From positions 62,001 to 126,000 of the forward strand of contig NZ_FOCZ01000008.1 of assembly GCF_900110245.1 (NCBI RefSeq): DNA of 64,000 nucleotides. Reading direction: 5' to 3'. A program made the position numbers and the translations under genes. Shown piece by piece: positions 62,468 through 64,000 of the stretch; position 1 is the first letter of the stretch; every line of letters begins with the position of its first letter. Below the pieces are notes generated by a model. It saw nothing but the letters and a program-made list of their open reading frames with translations, was not told the DNA's origin and searched no databases. The stretch comes from Niastella yeongjuensis (GTDB lineage Bacteria > Bacteroidota > Bacteroidia > Chitinophagales > Chitinophagaceae).

Positions 62468-64000
62468 CTATTGTGTATCTCCCGACTCACCCGGATGATA
62501 TACTGTGCCATCGATCCCAACGACGCAAGCTCCGGAATATACGGCGCGATTCGTCTGGAATGTCCATTTCACCACGCCGCTTGCAGCATCCATGGCCATC
62601 ACCTGGCCGCCCGTTGTTCCAAAAAACACAGTGCCATTGGCCACCGTGGCTTGCGTGGCAGCGGGGTTCGCGGAAAGGCCATCAAGATACCAGATCCATG
62701 CCGACCTGCCTGTGGCCGCATTAATGGCATAGTTCTCGCCATCATTATTCCCCGCGAAGACGATGCCATTGGCATATACGGGACTGGACCACAGTCCAAC
62801 GGTGATGCCGGTTGCACTCTGGTAACCCATATATTGAATGCCATTAGAGGCGAAATTCCATTGGAGTGCACCCGTTGCACTGTCAAGAGCATAAATAGAG
62901 CCATCAAAGTCACCGCTGAAGACTTTACCGGCAGCAACGGTCGGCGAAGTACTGCCACCATGCTCGCGATTGTAATAGTGCCATTTTTCCGCACCGTTGA
63001 AGGCATCCAGCGCCACCACAGTATACCCTTCCTGCCCTGCATAAACCACACCGTTCACCACCGCAGGGTTCGACCGACCAAGCCCACCACTCTGATAGCC
63101 CCATACCAATTTACCCGTGGTTACATTGATAGCGCCGACAGAAAAGGAACCAAGGTAGGTAGACACGTATACCATACCGTTGGCGACTGTTGGACTCTCG
63201 ACAACGTTCACCAGGTCGTTCGTATAATATTGCCAGTTCACGTTGCCTGTTGCCGTATCAAGGGACACGAGGTTGGCGGCGCAATAAACAAACACTGAAC
63301 CGCCACTCACCGTTGGACAGGAATACACCGGCTGGCTGAACCCATGCCTCCATTTCAGCGAACCTGTAGCCGAATCGACCGCATAGAGATAGCCGTTGCC
63401 ACTTCCTACATAGACGGTGCCAGCAGCCAGCGTGGGACTGCTGCGGATGGATCCGCCCATGCTGAACTTCCAGCATTGTACGCCCGTTGAAGCATCGATC
63501 GCATAAAGATTGCCGTCGTCTGACCCAATATATAGCAGCTTATTCTGGACAACACTAACCCTGTATTCTTTTATAGAGCCATCTTCTGCGGTAACATTAT
63601 AAAATACCGGCTGTGTAAAATCTTTTTTTTCGCCTGAGTTGGGACTAAGCCGCACGCCGGTATAGGTAACATAGGGAGTAAGGCCACTCAACGGTAGCGG
63701 ACCGCTATAAGGGACGGTGATCGTATCGTTGGTAATGATGCCGTTGATGGTTGTACTAAGTCCCGGGTTCTCCTGAGGTCGCAGTTGAAAGGAAATGATC
63801 GACTTGTCAGTGGACTGATTCCGTACCACCACCACCCAGGTGTGGAGCATGCCATTTTGGGCTGTCACGGTATAGCGCACGGGCGTCGAAAAATCCTGCG
63901 GCGTTTTGTCTGCTGGCGACAGGCTGGCGCCCTGGTACGTGATCGTAGGCACAAGACGCGTGAGCTGGATGCCCGGAGGCACCAGTACACTGATAGTGTC
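62468..64000 (-). CDS. PQQ-type beta-propeller protein, partial (5' end outside window)
   Basis: The frame is open to the right edge, so the N terminus is missing. The visible part has two cadherin/Ig-like domains (~1-165, each with a Y-x-V-T-A-x-N/D-G-x-x pattern followed by W or Y), then seven or so PQQ-like blades from ~170 with repeated L-Y-A-I-D-A-x-T-G-x-x-x-W. Such proteins are usually secreted; no enzyme residue can be assigned, and PQQ binding itself is not implied by this propeller type. It converges on the WG-repeat genes. Confidence 0.85.
   Translation of the reverse strand, partial: DTISVLVPPGIQLTRLVPTITYQGASLSPADKTPQDFSTPVRYTVTAQNGMLHTWVVVVRNQSTDKSIISFQLRPQENPGLSTTINGIITNDTITVPYSGPLPLSGLTPYVTYTGVRLSPNSGEKKDFTQPVFYNVTAEDGSIKEYRVSVVQNKLLYIGSDDGNLYAIDASTGVQCWKFSMGGSIRSSPTLAAGTVYVGSGNGYLYAVDSATGSLKWRHGFSQPVYSCPTVSGGSVFVYCAANLVSLDTATGNVNWQYYTNDLVNVVESPTVANGMVYVSTYLGSFSVGAINVTTGKLVWGYQSGGLGRSNPAVVNGVVYAGQEGYTVVALDAFNGAEKWHYYNREHGGSTSPTVAAGKVFSGDFDGSIYALDSATGALQWNFASNGIQYMGYQSATGITVGLWSSPVYANGIVFAGNNDGENYAINAATGRSAWIWYLDGLSANPAATQATVANGTVFFGTTGGQVMAMDAASGVVKWTFQTNRAVYSGACVVGIDGTVYHPGESGDTQ

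Overview
The window is a Bacteroidota chromosome, most likely of the Chitinophagaceae (Niastella/Chitinophaga-like). The evidence is family content (sialic-acid operon with a Kelch domain, DUF3667, TSP3-OmpA, WG-repeat proteins, GH3-like acyl-acid ligase), Bacteroidota-type promoters (TTG-N19/20-TAnnTTTG) wherever one can be read, and a tmRNA whose tag starts with Gly and aligns with the usual Bacteroidota tag. No 16S/23S genes are present, so the genus is an inference.

Layout. 1-5.4 kb: sialic-acid utilisation cluster (partial DapA-family aldolase, sialidase, N-acetylneuraminate lyase, and a Kelch epimerase fused to a sodium-solute symporter). 5.4-24.1 kb: core-like genes (YD-like secreted protein, DUF3667, MazG, a very large NtrY-like histidine kinase, PolX-like protein with a damaged polymerase site, pyruvate carboxylase, a 36-aa Lys/Ala histone-like protein, L27, L21, GH3, Dxr, RseP). 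Seven intergenic spots here carry hairpin repeats built from degenerate 7-bp units. One pair brackets a lone four-helix-bundle gene. A separate array with an 11-bp period precedes ssrA.

24.6-48.5 kb: ssrA (tmRNA) followed by an AT-rich accessory region. It starts with a large serine recombinase and is punctuated by three degenerate copies of the tmRNA 3' end, each followed by a terminator hairpin, as left by repeated integration at ssrA. Cargo: an IetAS-like pair (AAA ATPase plus subtilisin), a two-gene unit of a GHKL-type ATPase and a 784-aa protein with degenerate PRTase-like motifs (my best candidate for an undescribed conflict system), a TOTE-type primase-helicase, a broken polyvalent-kinase-like gene, a three-gene unit with a papain-like protein, a YhcG/DUF1016 nuclease with a C-terminal extension, and a TetR-controlled OYE/SDR/SDR redox cluster with two readable operators.

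48.5-52.7 kb: a decayed zone (truncated response regulator, 41-bp duplicated relic, tRNA relics, primase relic) around a DUF481 barrel protein and a TSP3-OmpA protein. 52.7-64 kb: MscS-type channel, MltF-like lytic transglycosylase lipoprotein, zinc alcohol dehydrogenase with an AraC regulator, two overlapping WG-repeat genes, a 3' fragment of a group II intron (domains V and VI), and a PQQ-type beta-propeller protein cut by the window edge.
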